Positions 33,222 through 45,842 are shown, counted from the stretch's first letter. The stretch: 64,000 nucleotides of DNA from Cucumis sativus (GCF_000004075.3 NC_026657.2:2232001-2296000); one strand, 5' to 3'. Program-made: numbers and translations. Notes: generated by a model from the sequence alone, not told the origin.

Positions 33222-35546
33222 TCAACATCTCCATGCTGAAGCAGATATGAGCTCCCGACGCTGCCAGCATAAAACTAGGGAAGCTTGGCGTTTCTCAACG
33301 TGAAATCCCCTCACAGAAGTTCTCTTTGCTACACATTCTGCTTGAGTTTCGGTGAAGTTGCTAAAGGTTACAGGCGTAAACCCAGCAGAGGCAAAGAGTG
33401 TCTTCCAAGGGGGCATTCTTTCAGGTGCTCGAAGTCGTCCCAGAACCGTACTTTCAATTCTGGGTTGCAAAAGAAACCTTTCGATCTTGTTCACAGCATC
33501 TGAATTCATATTGATAGCATCCAGAGATTCCAGGAGGTTAATGTAGGACTGAAGTGCCTGAAGCATATGCTGAGGAAAGGGGAGGTCACTTCGATCACAC
33601 CCTCGGTCTAGTGAAACCACAATTTTCGGTGAGAGTTGCTTGATGAAGCGGAGGAGAGACGGAAGCATTGCTGGTTGATTCGATGAACACCATAGAGGGA
33701 AGTTTACTGCAACGGCCTCATTTTCGCTTGACCGTGGAAATGGCAAAGAAAACGAGTTCTGGTTCAAAGAATCAAAGTTAACCACTTCAAACTCAAAACT
33801 TATTCCAATGTCATTAGCAAATTGAGTGAGATTTTCGCGCATAAGCCCAAGTTCAATTGGATGGTGAGTTGAGGGAGAGGCAAAAGCAGTGATTTTGAGC
33901 GAAGGTGCACCTCGGTTCCTCAAGGACAGTTCCTGCATAAAAGAAGCCCACTGAGCTCCAAAACCAATATCAAAATCTACAATGTGAATTCGATCAATGT
34001 CATCGAGCGCCTCAAGCAGTGCCTGGTTGCAGGTGAAATTCACAAACTGAATGAGTGGGGAAATTTCCGAAAACACTTTGTAAGCACCCATCTTGAAGAT
34101 CACATCAAACGGTGTCGGGCAGCGAGGAGGAGGAGGATTAACTGGGTTATTCATAAGGAGGAGCAATTGAAGAGCCTCCTTGAAGTAGAAAGCAGCCCTT
34201 TGAAGGGGCTTTCCAACAGGTGAGAGCTGGTGATTGAGCCGCGCCAATATCCCTTGCGCGTGTGAGAAATTCCCAGTCCCTACCAGCTCTGCTGCCTTGT
34301 AGAGCTGGTCGAGCAAAGCATGCTGATGCTGTTGCTGTGGGGGATTGTGATACGACATTTCGTCGCCAAGCCCTACAACTTTTGGCTTGGGCGACATTGC
34401 CTTCTGCTGAGGAAGAAACTGCAAACCCGGAGGATAACCAAGCTGCTGCTGCTGCTGCTGTTGCAACACCTGCAACTGATGATTCCTCAGAAAAATCTCA
34501 TTCCCTGGATCCATAAACGGGACTTTCAGGATCTGCCCATTCGGGTTGGGGTCAAGTCCTCCACTTGAATTACGCCTCTTCAGTTGAGGCTGGAGCTGCT
34601 GTTCCTGTTGACCAAACGTCAATGGCACAAAAAAGCTAGGGTTCTGAGGCTGCTGATGTTGGTTCAACAAAACCTGAGTATTTAAATTCTGAGGTTTCTC
34701 ATCAGGGCTCTCAAATGGCTGAAGTTGTTGAGGATAAATCATACCAGAAACGGGAACAACAAGATTTTCAAGAGACCCAGTAAAGATAGGGTTCTGAACA
34801 TTGAAATTTCCATGGCGATTGTTCGAACCCAAACTAGAACTCTTGTAATTAACAACCCCTCCACAAGTGGTTCTATTAAAAGACTTATTGTTACCATTAA
34901 CATCAGAAAACCCAGCACAAGCAGCAAGAGGAAACGATAAATTAGGATTAATGTTGGCAAGAACATTACCAGAACCGGTGTCAAATTCGGAACCCTGATC
35001 GACGATTCCGATACCGGCATTGCCATCCAAATCAAAGGGTATATTCCCATTAGCCAAAACACTTTTACTCCCTAAACTGGGATCTTCAACATCTCCGGCG
35101 AACCATCGGAGAAACGACGGTTCTGGGCCGGCTGTTTCCGACCACATACTCTCCAAATCTTCTAATCCAACCCCACATCGCTCCAATCCACCTGGAAAAA
35201 TGACGTTACCAACACCAGCTCCAGCGACCGGTTCAACAGCAGGAGTCTCAGGAGGAAGCGAAGGAACACAACCGCCACCGCCACCGCCGCCAAAGGAAGA
35301 AGAGAGAGTGGAAGCCGATGTGGGAGGACTGGGGCTTCTCATATGAAGAACGGAAGTGGGTTCGTTGTTGGGTAAAGCAAAATAAGAAAACCCTTCTTGT
35401 TCTTCGTCTAGTTCTTGTTCTTGTTGTTCTTCCCCTTTCTTAACCCACTTTTCTGCAAAACCAGAGCAAATCGGAGAAGAAGAAGAAAAAGCAGCTGAAA
35501 ATTCCAACTCCCCCTTCCCCTGAAAATGAAAGGAAATACCCCTCAT
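33222..35546 (-). CDS. GRAS transcription factor, HAM/SCL6 group, miR171-targeted
   Basis: An intronless gene for 774 aa. The N-terminus MRGISFHFQGKG and the PTSVLHMRSPSPPTS segment (63-77) are typical of the HAIRY MERISTEM/SCL6-22-27 group. A disordered middle contains a Gly run (86-92) and a Gln-rich part (295-410, with seven Gln near 362-368). The GRAS domain covers about 405-774: leucine-rich region I with ILARLNHQLSPVG (433-445), the VHIID-type motif as IHIVDFDIGFGAQW (520-533), the second leucine-rich region, the PFYRE region, and the SAW motif ending in SASAWRC. HAM proteins are nuclear co-regulators, partners of WUSCHEL-type factors, that keep meristem cells undifferentiated. The mRNA has a full-length miR171 site in the codons of ILARLNH. 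The chosen ATG agrees with the conserved N-terminus. An upstream frame ends on this ATG. Confidence 0.95.
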   Translation of the reverse strand: MRGISFHFQGKGELEFSAAFSSSSPICSGFAEKWVKKGEEQQEQELDEEQEGFSYFALPNNEPTSVLHMRSPSPPTSASTLSSSFGGGGGGGCVPSLPPETPAVEPVAGAGVGNVIFPGGLERCGVGLEDLESMWSETAGPEPSFLRWFAGDVEDPSLGSKSVLANGNIPFDLDGNAGIGIVDQGSEFDTGSGNVLANINPNLSFPLAACAGFSDVNGNNKSFNRTTCGGVVNYKSSSLGSNNRHGNFNVQNPIFTGSLENLVVPVSGMIYPQQLQPFESPDEKPQNLNTQVLLNQHQQPQNPSFFVPLTFGQQEQQLQPQLKRRNSSGGLDPNPNGQILKVPFMDPGNEIFLRNHQLQVLQQQQQQQLGYPPGLQFLPQQKAMSPKPKVVGLGDEMSYHNPPQQQHQHALLDQLYKAAELVGTGNFSHAQGILARLNHQLSPVGKPLQRAAFYFKEALQLLLLMNNPVNPPPPRCPTPFDVIFKMGAYKVFSEISPLIQFVNFTCNQALLEALDDIDRIHIVDFDIGFGAQWASFMQELSLRNRGAPSLKITAFASPSTHHPIELGLMRENLTQFANDIGISFEFEVVNFDSLNQNSFSLPFPRSSENEAVAVNFPLWCSSNQPAMLPSLLRFIKQLSPKIVVSLDRGCDRSDLPFPQHMLQALQSYINLLESLDAINMNSDAVNKIERFLLQPRIESTVLGRLRAPERMPPWKTLFASAGFTPVTFSNFTETQAECVAKRTSVRGFHVEKRQASLVLCWQRRELISASAWRC
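34231..34251 (-). promoter_or_regulatory. miR171 cleavage target site in GRAS mRNA
   Basis: The plus strand over these 21 bases (TGATTGAGCC...CCAATATC) reads the same as the miR171a family sequence as I know it, so the minus-strand mRNA is perfectly complementary. It lies in the codons of ILARLNH. In Arabidopsis the SCL6-II/III/IV mRNAs are cut at this place. Confidence 0.92.
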
Positions 35547-35671
35547 ACCCAGAGGAACAAAAACCAGAAAATGAAGAACAACAAAAACAATATTCCAAAG
35601 GGTTTCTTCAAGTAAGTAGAAGAAATCAAAATTTCAGGGTTTAATTTGAAACCCACCATTTTTCTTTGCAT
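35543..35671 (-). promoter_or_regulatory. Upstream ORF overlapping the GRAS start codon (ATGA)
   Basis: In the leader, ATG at 35671-35669 opens a 42-codon frame (MQRKMVGFKLNPEIL... to ...FLFLWV) whose TGA at 35545-35543 overlaps the GRAS ATG at 35546-35544 as ATGA. Such an arrangement can permit termination-reinitiation or limit main-frame translation. It holds only if the transcript begins upstream of 35671 and this leader is unspliced. Confidence 0.45.
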
Positions 35672-36360
35672 GCCATCAAATCCCAAAATCCCATTTTTCA
35701 CAGATTGTTCTTCAAATTCCTTCTTTCCCCTCCTTTCTTCTTCTTCCACCTCAACTTCCTCTTCCTTCTACTTTCCATTTCCATAATCTCTATTTCTTTT
35801 ACTCCATTTTCAGCTACCCTTTTGCTTTCTTCCTCTGTTTTTCTTGATACTATCTTCTTCTTCTTCTACTTCTTATCAAGTGTGTGAGTTGTTTTTGTTT
35901 GTTCTTCTAGGCTTGTGTTGTAGCAGTGGTCTGTGGCCTTCTCTGTTCTGCCATGGATGCGTACATCATAAAAAAGGCAATAAAGTGTACGCCCCCTTCT
36001 CCTCCACTCTCTCTCTCTCTTGTTTTTCTCTCTCTTACTACCATTACTTTTCTTCTCTTTCTTCTTCTTGCTTCTTTTCTTTTTCTATTTTCAATTTTTT
36101 TGGGTTAAAATTGGTTTTGTTTTTGGCCCTTTTTGTTAATTTTTCTTTTCTTGCTTTGGGTTTTCTCTGTCACTTCTGCCTTGTAGTGGCCATACTGTTC
36201 TAATTTCTTGAAAGCCCAAAACCAACCAAAGTGAAAACAGAGAGATGAGAAGAGAAGATGCAAAAGAGGGGCCTTTGTGATTTCCTTTTTTTCTCTTTTC
36301 AATGTTACAACTTATAAACCAAAATCCTTTCTTTTTATTTCTCTTCTTTCTCATTCCAAT
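35672..36360 (-). promoter_or_regulatory. Leader/promoter region of the GRAS gene
   Basis: The minus strand is purine-rich with GAA repeats (plus-strand CTT tracts at 35720-35880 and CTCTCT at 36007-36040), as in many plant leaders. A TATA-like ATATATTGG on the minus strand near 36357-36365 could be the core promoter, which would give a leader of about 800 nt. The transcription start is not determined. Confidence 0.35.
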
Positions 36361-38355
36361 ATATGATTATTATTAGGTCCAACACATAGTTTAAAACAAG
36401 AACATTACAGCTTATGTCAAGTTTTCATTTTTGATATATTGAAAAGCTAAAGGTTTGATTTCTCACTTTACATATTATCTAAAAAATAATAAGATAAATA
36501 TATGTTCATGTTATTCGATTGTTAGAGATGAAATCTCATGATTTGGATATGATAAATCTTCGGCTGAGAAAGGAGTCGCCATTAAGTGAAATTGGAGTCC
36601 TCGTTGAAGATTTTATTTTGTGTGAGAATCTTGTTAATGTTTTTTCTTCATCCCTAAGTAGTATAACAAATTTGCTCATGTTGTTGCACATCCTCTCGTA
36701 GTTGTTGTTGTGGTAAGAGATCTTTTGCGATAGTATCACTCTTCTCGTTTGTGATGAGGTGGTGAGAAAGTAGTCAATGTAATTTTGTTTTTTTGTTTGC
36801 TTAAAAAGATGATAAGATGTTAATTACTATTTCAAAATTAGTTAATAATTTTATATTTTGTTTTTCCAATAGTTAAACAAGAAAAAAAAAAAAGTTGAAA
36901 AATGTCATTTCAGGTGTAATAGATAAGGCATATTACATTCATTAAAGATTTTTTTTTCTCCACATTGGTTTAGGGTTAAATTGTAACGATAGGATGAAAG
37001 AAGATTGAAAGATGTTTTAATTATATTTCTAAACTTTAAAATGTTTCATTTTTATCCTTTTACAGTGTGATTTGTTTTTTCTTAAAAAAAACATTTGTAA
37101 AAATTGATTTCATCGAATGATTTTATGATTTTAACAAAAAAAAAAAAGATAATAAATGGTAATCACGGTCTTAATTTATCTTTTTAAAGCATAACAATTG
37201 AAGATTGAAGGATTCCAACTTCTCAACTTCAAGATAGAATGTCATGTCAAAGCCTTAATTAGTGATAAACCATATCATGGTTAAGTCTTTATCACCAATA
37301 AGAGTAATTAAAAAATAATGTCTGTAACCGATAATTTTACATATATCTAAGATTCGTATACTTAATTATTATCTTTACAAATCGGATGGAATGCATTTTT
37401 TTTCAACATTACTTTATTTATTATTGGTCATTTCACCAACATTTAAGAATAGTGAAAAGCTGAAATAAAATAGTATATCACATTGTTTTCAACTAAAAGA
37501 AGTTAAAATTTGGGGTCTCAATCTCAATGCTTGAAATATTGGATTGTAAAATGTAGTAATAATCAATAAAGAGAGAGAGCTAAAAGGTAGAATATTTAAA
37601 AGCTTAATTAGGGATTGAAATTTATATAAATGCCAATGAACCAAAACTTGATTAAGGATATTTTCTTCTTCTTCATCTTCTTTTTTAAAATTTCATCTTT
37701 TGAATTTTCAACTTCATTATTATTTGAAAAATTGAACTATTTTCATTCAAGTTTTTATTTGTTTACATTTATAACTCATTAAATTAAAAACATATGATGG
37801 TTTTCAACTCCATTGATTTGAATTAAACAAACTAATAAATAAAAGAAAAAGACTAATGTTCTTTTTAGTGAAAAAAAATGTATTTTATTCTCATTTATTT
37901 AAAATTTTTACATTTATTAAGAAACTTTCAGCATAGATAAGATTAAAGTACAATTTTTTAATATTAAATTTAAGCTAGCATAATTTAATTGTCTCGTCGG
38001 TTTAGTTAACAAATGATCATTTAGAACTAATTCTCAAACAAGGGGAACTAAAATATTTTTATTTAAAACTTAAGAAACTAAATAGATACTAACTTTAAAC
38101 CTCATGGACCGATAATGCTTTTTTGTCATTTTTTATCAAACGTTCAATAAAATATTTTGTTTTTTGCTTTATATCCTTTTTTTTTTATTGTTTTTAAAAA
38201 ATGTTCTCAAAATCTTACCAAATTTGATAACTAAATAAATAAGAGTAATGATTCTACAAACTATCCATTTTTCTAAAAAAAAAATATCATTCTAAATTAT
38301 TTTTTAAAATTTGTTACCTGACAAATTTTAAATGGGTGTAGTAAGGGTTGCATGA

Positions 38356-38483
38356 TACATAAATACAGTCTGGCTACACCAATGTATTTTTCCACAATAA
38401 ACGTTTCAAAAAATGCAGTCTGGCTACATAAATGCAGTATGACTACACCAATGTATTTTTTCACAAATAAACGTTTCAAAAAA
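38356..38483 (+). repeat. Tandem duplication of about 70 bp
   Basis: Two units, ACATAAATACAGTCTGGCTA... (38356-38412) and ACATAAATGCAGTATGACTA... (38427-38483), share a CACCAATGTATTTTT segment and the end AATAAACGTTTCAAAAAA. A partial third unit (TGCAGTCTGGCT) lies between them. Confidence 0.7.
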
Positions 38484-39555
38484 CTGTTTTATTTAATACA
38501 TTTCGAATAGAGGTCAAGTCAATACCACTAAATTCAACTCGATTTAGTTTAATATAGTAAATTTTCATTTCTAAGAAATTATGATAATTTAATTTAACTT
38601 ATTTCACACGATGATTTGCATCTTTCTTAAATGGTATGATTTAGTTTTTAACTAAATTTGAAAAAAGAAAACAAATTTTTAAATGTTGATTTTTTAAAAG
38701 TAAAATTCCTTATCAAAATTGTAACAAAAGAAATCCTTTTAGAAAATAACCCAATGGACAAAATGTATACATTTTTTTTTATTGGTAATGAATTTTTATC
38801 TCAGTGATTTTTTTTTTCTAAATGTAAATATATACTTTGTTTTTCTTATTATTATTATTTAAAAAGAAAAACCCTTTTCGAAACATGCTTTTTAAAAAAC
38901 CAACTAAAAATTATTCTATTTAAATACACAAAATAAAAAGTCTACTAAACTAAACAACAATTAATGACTAAACTTTATCAACTAGTGAAAAATTAAATAA
39001 AATGATAATGATTAGTAGTCTTAATTACCTTAAATTTCCTTTCCAAAAAAATTACTTAATAAATATTTTTAGAAGATTGTATTTTTCATAAATTTCAAAT
39101 TTGAACTATTAGTTTTCTAATTAAAATTTAGTAATTTCTCCATTGACATAATCTCAAAATTAAGTTATATTACTTCACAAGTTGAATTTAAATTTTAAAC
39201 ATGTTTTCTAATAATGTGAGAATTTATGAAATATATCTTTTTTTCAATAATGGCAATAATGTCCAATAAGAAAGACAAAAGGAATATCTTATTATATTGT
39301 TTTTCTTTATTTATTGGTTTTAATATGTAATTCACACGTAGGCAATGTCACTAATAAAAAAAATTATTAACTTTCATAAATATAACAAATAAATATTTTA
39401 GGTTTGTCTGTTCTTTCTATCTTCGTATACAGTTTTTTTATATATTTGTTTGAAATCATGATTTTTGTTTTTAATAAACCGTAAATCTTGTATTTTATTT
39501 TTGATTTAAGATCATGTACCAAAATATAAAAAATATTGAAAAAGTAGTTGAGATA

Positions 39556-39650
39556 TTGGTAGACGATTGTTTACCAAACAATCTTGAAAAAAATCGTTTA
39601 GATTTAGGTAAACGATGACATAGTCAAATCTAAACGATTGTATACCAAAT
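39556..39650 (+). repeat. Short repeat with hairpin cores, related to 54801-54895
   Basis: GGTAGACGATTGTTTACCAAAC, then AATCGTTTAGATTTAGGTAAACGAT and AAATCTAAACGATTGTATACCAAAT. Units combine an inverted core (GGTA..AC-GATT-GT..TACC) with an AAATCTAAAC spacer, as at 54801-54895. Confidence 0.45.
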
Positions 39651-41092
39651 ATAATATGCACTCGAGTGGTCGATTAATTGTCTAATGACTGAACAATTTT
39701 TTGTATTTTTCATTGTGGACCAGTAATTTTTTTCGTTTTCGAAATTGTTGTATACAGTATAAATATTTTACTGGTTTGTGTTAGATTTTCAAAAACCTCT
39801 TTTTTAAATCATGGGATTTAAAAGAATTGTTTTTATTTTTATTAATATGTTATTTTCTTTTCATCTTTTAAATTATTTATTAAGTAACATGAATTTCATT
39901 TTTTCCTTTATAGTTTCATATTAAGATATTTTGAGTTGACTTGTCCAAGAGTTCCTCTCATCAATGTGATGTCGAGCTTACTACGCTATGATGCTTAAAT
40001 TAGTATAAAAATGTATGCATATAAATTTGGTTATAGGTAATGACAATATTGTTAAGTATGTTTCTAATGCTCAAGATTACAAGATGTTAATTAGTCTGAG
40101 TTCGACTTAGACTAGTTGATCCAAACTTTGAAACATTGAAATTATCGCTAGTTTTAGAATGAACACTCATCTATATCCATTTGTGTCGAAATGTATATAA
40201 TTGTCAAGAGAAGAACAATGATAATAAAAAAAATAAAAAATATCAATTTATATTCCTAAAAATAGGAGTTTATCAATTCAAACATTAAATTAATAATTAT
40301 ATCAATTTAAACAAGAAATTTTGTAAATATATTAATTGACATATTTTTCTTTTTCTTTTTGGAAAATCCTAAAACAAAACTTATAACTTAACAATTAAAA
40401 AAATTCTATAAATAAATCAATAAATACTTTGAATCAAAATTTTGTTTGAGAATTGTTTTTGTATTTACTTTAGTTATCAATTTTGTAAAATTGAGGTTTA
40501 AAGTATATCTACACACATTTGCTTGAATGATTTAGCTCACATAAACTTAAAAATTTATTACATATTAATAGGAAGAAAATTATAAAGTGATATAGATACA
40601 TAAAATTGAATACAATTTTCTTTAAGAGTTTGAAAACAACACCATTTAAAATGAACTGTAATTGTACGGAAATGTTAATACAAGTCATAAAATTAATTTT
40701 GAATTCAAAAGTTGTTTATATTTTCTTTTAACTATTTGGAAAATAAGTTTGATAGATGAGGTCATAAAATAATAATTTGGATAATATTTAAAGTAAGAGT
40801 AAAAGAAGGAAGAATATATATAAAAAGATGATTGAAATGTTTTTTGGTTCGTAAAATAAAGAAAGAAGAGTTATTAAGAATGGATGAAGATGATGAAAAA
40901 TGAAAGAGAGAGAAAAAGAGAGAAGTAAAGAAAGAAAAGAAAAGGACTTGAGATGGGAAGTTGGAGGGTATTGAATGCGATTGATAAGGAAATTGCAATA
41001 AGGGGTTTAGGGTCACACTTCATTATTTCATAAATCTCCACACCATTATGTATATCATTGGCCCCCACTCCCATTGCCCCCATTGCTTCCTC

Positions 41093-41117
41093 TCTTTCTT
41101 TCTTTCTTTCTTTCTTT
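41093..41117 (+). repeat. (TTTC)n microsatellite
   Basis: About six TTTC units after a CT-rich patch. Confidence 0.8.
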
Positions 41118-43999
41118 ACGTCATAAAACACCAACCAAACCTTCTTTAATTCTCATTTCCAAACTTCACTTCCAACTTCCAATTATGTCATCTTATCACT
41201 TTGATTCATCATAACTAACACTACTCCCATTCCTAGCTAATACATCATTTTGTATATGAACAAAATAGAAAAAAAAAATAGTAAAGAAAACATCAAAATA
41301 GAACAAATGACAAAACCAACCCCTTGTTAAAAAGAGTATATGAACGAAAAAAATACAAAGATTTCAACGTAGAAATACTAAACATACAAAGACTAAAACG
41401 AACAAAAGTTGAAATACGAGAGAAAATGATATTAAAAGATTTGAAAATTTGAGTGTTTTGTTAAAAGTGGGGGCAAGAGGAAGGCTATATATATGTAGGT
41501 GATGTATGATGGGATGATATATGAAAGTGAATCTCTCTCTTTTTCCCCTTTGTGGGTCAGTTCAATGTTTTTTCTTTTTTTTCTTTTCTTTTCTTTTTCT
41601 TAATATATATATATATATAATATTTGTATTTTTAATTACCGTACAAGGGGTTGGAAAAGAAAGTAATTATTAAAAAGTGGTAAAAAGTGTAGCTGACGAT
41701 TCAGTCCCTCTTCTTTTTTCTTTTTCTTCTTCTTCTTATTGTTTTTATAAATTTTGTTCTAATGTATTTTGATGGTCCAATTCCATTTCTTTTTCTTTTC
41801 TTTTAGGTTTAATTTATCTTAGTACCTAAAATTTTATCTCTACAATTTAGAAACAATATTATAAATCTTGGTGTTACCTATATGCAAGTAACATTTTTTT
41901 ATTTGCTTCTGGATCATTTATATCTATAGCTAATTTAATTTCTTAAGGATGTTGATCTAGTTTGCTTATTAAGACGTTCCTACTTTTTATATAACAACGA
42001 GTGGTTTATTTATTTTTTCTTTGTTAATAAAGCTTTATATTAAAAAAAAATCTAAACTAAAACTATTTGAGTACCAAATCTTAAGAAACATAATTGTTTA
42101 TGGTTAATTTTTTTTAAATAAATTGATACATTATTTATATGCGTATTAAGATATTAAGTATTTGAATGGAATGTACTGATGACATATATTAGATTGATAA
42201 ATGTTTCGTAGCATTACACTATCGTCTATATTAAGAGTTCAAATTGACACTTTTTAAAATTAATGGGTTTGACTAAATATCTTAGAAGTTTGAGAACCAA
42301 AATAAATTTTAAAAAAATATTTTGGGATTGGAATGGTCATTTAACACATTTAAGAACTAGAATAGAATTAAACAAAATTTAGAAACTAAAATAGATAAAA
42401 ACGTCATTTTTTTAATTCTATCTATTCGACTTTAATATATAGGCCAACCTTATATAATATTAAATAAATATTTTTGTTTTTAGAAAATCTATAATAGAGA
42501 ATCTAGTGGAATGCTAGGAAAATTTTCGAGGTAATGAAATGTGATTGCAATGTAATGATTAAAAACTTACGTAGGACTCGACATTGAAACTTTAGCTACT
42601 CGAATACTGCGATAGATCTAGCGATGTAGCGCCCGACGTCCCTAATATTTTTAGTGGCATTTTTTATTCTTCATTAAAAATTGAATTTCTTAATCGTGCA
42701 TGCATTTGGATTAAGCACCCGATTTATAATATAAATTTCATTCTATTCCAACAGTTTTCAATTTAACCATTTTTTAAAAATTGTTTTCAAGCTTTGTAAT
42801 TTTAGTTTCGTTTGTCTTCGATTACTCACACTTTCCAAACTCTTCAAACAACTCCTCAAAAATTTATAATAAAAATAAAAGGAAGAAAATGAAAAATGGA
42901 ATGGATAGAATAAAATTATTTTTAAAAGGTTAAAGAATTAAAATATAAATGATGAAGACCATGATCTTATAGTATTTTCATTTTTCATTATGGTTTAGAT
43001 CAACTTATTTGATTTTCTTTTTCTCTTTTCTCTAAACTTTTAAATTCCTTGCTTTAGTGTTTTAATTTTCAAATATTCTAATCCAATTTCTACCTATTTT
43101 ATATCCAAAAGATTTTTTTTTTCTTTTTAAAACAAGAAAAACAAGAATCAAATAATTAAAATCCATTTAAAGAGTGAATCGTCTGCAAAGTTTACATGTG
43201 GCTGGAAACCTTTGTGGATGTTCTTGTTTTCTTTGAGATACAAAATACTAAATAGAACCTTTATATGAATGTTGATATATTTAGAGAAAATATGCCAACA
43301 TCAATCCATAGTACTAAGTATTGAGTAATTTTTCTTTTAGATAGTTTTTCTTTTACTTACTTTCATGAAACTCTAGAAAAAAATTGAATTTATCACAAAA
43401 CAAACGATTATTAGGGTTGGGCTCCGAAATTTTAACTTAAACAATGCTGTTATTTAAAAATTTATAACATGGATTTTTTAAATTAATTTTAATAATAACC
43501 AAAATTGGGTGAAATTTAATTTAATTATTTTACGTTAATTAATAAAAAAAAAGTTGGTAGGCTGCCTCTAGAAACTTAAATAATCCTTTGAACCCAAAAT
43601 TTTGTGGTATGAAATGTATATATATATAAAAAAAACTTTCTAATGTGTGAAGATATACTCAACTCTATGTACTAAAAAGAATATTTTAACCAAATATTAA
43701 AGAATAAATTTGAAACTATTTTGATACAATAATAATTTCATAGGTTTAGAAAATGATGGAAAATATGGAGGAAAATTCTTTGCTTTTAAAGAAAGTCATC
43801 CACTTTTAGAATTGATGTGGATGTGTTGAAAGAAGTGGTTTTTGTTTTTGGTCCATGAGATAATGAATAATACGTAAAATATCATAACAAATAGATGATA
43901 TAAATAAAGTTCAAAATATACTATTTAAATTAGCGAGTTTTTTCAAAAATATAAAAAAGTTAACTAATTATTTACCCGACAAAATCACTAAAAGACAAA

Positions 44000-44252
44000 A
44001 TTCTACGACCGACCAACATCATACTCACATACATCTTGAAAATTTTTCCATAAGGTCACTCTAAGCTAAGTACGCTTAACTCTAGAGTTCATATGATTTA
44101 GCCATCGAAAAGGAAGATACACCTTGTTAGTATAAATATTAACTCATAATTCTTTAAATCTTTCTTAACCTTATTTTTATGTCCTTAGGATTTCCTTCAT
44201 TAGATGTGATATCAAATCATTCATCTCCCCCTTATAAACTTCGAGCAGTATA
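44000..44252 (-). mobile_element. Cassandra-like LTR with 5S rRNA-like segment, copy 1 (shortened)
   Basis: On the minus strand, AACTCTAGAGTTAAGCGTAC at about 44094-44075, followed by TTAGCTTAGAGTGACC, matches the 5S rRNA internal promoter (box C region AACTCCGAAGTTAAGCGTGCTT...GAGAGTA). It is preceded by a TATACTAACAAGGTGTAT-like match to the 5S start. Cassandra TRIM retrotransposons carry 5S sequence in their LTRs. It aligns with copy 2 over both flanks but lacks about 90 bp internally. Confidence 0.6.
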
Positions 44253-44254
44253 GA

Positions 44255-45840
44255 TGAAGTATAAATATTTTGTTACACATTCAATTTTTAACAATTTTCC
44301 TTAGATTATTATATATTTTTATCGTTGGTTTTATTTTAGTATTTGTATTTTTAAATGTAAATTTTTAATCAATGTATTTTTCATAAATTCTAAATTTAAT
44401 TTTTACTGTTTTTTATTTCATTCAACCTTATTTCTTTTTCAATAAACACTAATCTTAAAATTTATTGTTCCAATAAATACTTGTATATATAATACATTAT
44501 ACAATTTTTTTAAAAAAATATGTTAGACAAAAACTTCTAATAAATCTACTCATTTTAATTTTTTTTTCTAACGAAAGTAGAGATTGAAAATAAATAGTTG
44601 TTTAAAGAGCTTACATAACACAATAACACACATATATAATATATAAAGATCATTATAGAAACATAATTTGTACCTTTAGTATTGTACTACCTTCGGTTAC
44701 ATTTATTATCAATATACTAAATTACATATAACTAATTATAATATACTTTATGTTAGTATTATAAGTGATAATGAAAAAAAAATGATATATTGATAATATT
44801 TAGTGTAGAGTATGAACCTAAATTCACATAAGAAATCTTCAAATAAATTTTGAAATTTTATGTATATTTTGTGGTATTTTTTTGTTGCATTGAATATTTA
44901 TTGGAAATGATAGCAATAATGATGGTAATGGAATATTATCATCATAATTCATAACATCTTTTCTTCGTAAAAAAAATTGATCGGATAATAGTTATATAAT
45001 GGTAAAAATAAAGGGTAAACAAATACATTATTTGTTGAAGAAAATCATTATCGATACATTAATTATTTTGAAAAAGCTCATCAATTATTTGATTAAATTT
45101 CAAAGTTTTAACTCTATTAAAAAAGTTTGGAATTCAATGATTGAATAAAAAATATCATTTTCAATATAATCTTTAAATGTCAAGAAGAATGATAAATTTG
45201 TTGGTAGATTGAAAAACAAAAGTTAAATGTTAATTAACTATATATAATCATAGTAATAAATGATAAGCCAAACACAATGAATGATTTTGTAATAGTTAAG
45301 TTAATTAATGATCTGCATGTGTATACTATTGTTTTAATAATAGTTTTAATTAGATGAACCATCCCATCAACCATATGCCTAAATTGGATAGAAAATTTTA
45401 TGACTGTGTTTATTTATTTTGATTTAAGTTATTAACTTACATTAAAAAATCATGGGCGGCTATTATGAATAATATGGACAATTGATTAGAATTAGGTTGT
45501 TTGTAGGCCCTAATGATAAAAATATGTTACCAAATTTTTAGTAAACACAAAATTAAATCTCTCTTAATTAAATTAAAAGCAATATATCTATATATATATT
45601 TTTTTTGTTGTTGTGAAATTTGAACACACATGGGACCAAATGCTTGTGTCAAATATAGTAAACTTATTTAGGTACAATCAATAATTCTGTTGGATTTGAT
45701 GAGATTTCATTCTTTATTGTGGGTATCATAGGAACCTATTTTTCTTATTGAAATCTGAGAATAATAGTAACACAACTTTAATTATGTTTTTAATCTAGCC
45801 ATGTTTCATAACGTTTCATGACTAGGATTCAGTTCGATAT
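44255..45840. other. AT-rich DNA between the two Cassandra-like LTRs
   Basis: No coding capacity and no primer-binding or polypurine signal found. It is too long (about 1.6 kb) for the inside of a normal Cassandra element, so the two LTRs are either separate solo copies or an element with later insertions. Confidence 0.4.
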
Positions 45841-45842
45841 TT

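Larger units (their letters stand above)
36365..43995. other. Long intergenic stretch, repeats only
   Basis: No coding pattern on either strand. Contents seen: a tandem duplication at 38356-38483, a hairpin-bearing short repeat at 39556-39650, a (TTTC)n tract at 41093-41117, and a TATA-like GGCTATATATATGTAGG near 41479-41497 without a gene on either side. A less AT-rich patch near 42570-42650 (GATGTAGCGCCCGACGTCCC) may be a transposon terminus. Confidence 0.5.

Noticed and set aside
33285..35346. Plus-strand and alternative minus-strand frames over the GRAS gene
   Set aside because: Shadows of the 774-codon GRAS frame, with repeats mirroring its Gln and Pro codons.
35543..35749. Longer 68-codon version of the GRAS upstream frame
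   Set aside because: It would need to start at GTG; the first ATG of that frame is at 35671, which gives 42 codons.
41040..41130. Possible microRNA hairpin (AATGGGAGTGGGGG on the minus strand against a CCCTCCAACTTCCCATC arm)
   Set aside because: Pairing is poor, with several bulges, and no known microRNA family matches.
40874..41134. Minus-strand frame beginning MVFYDVKKERKKE
   Set aside because: The charged start comes from the TTTC microsatellite, and the rest is CT-rich without conserved features.
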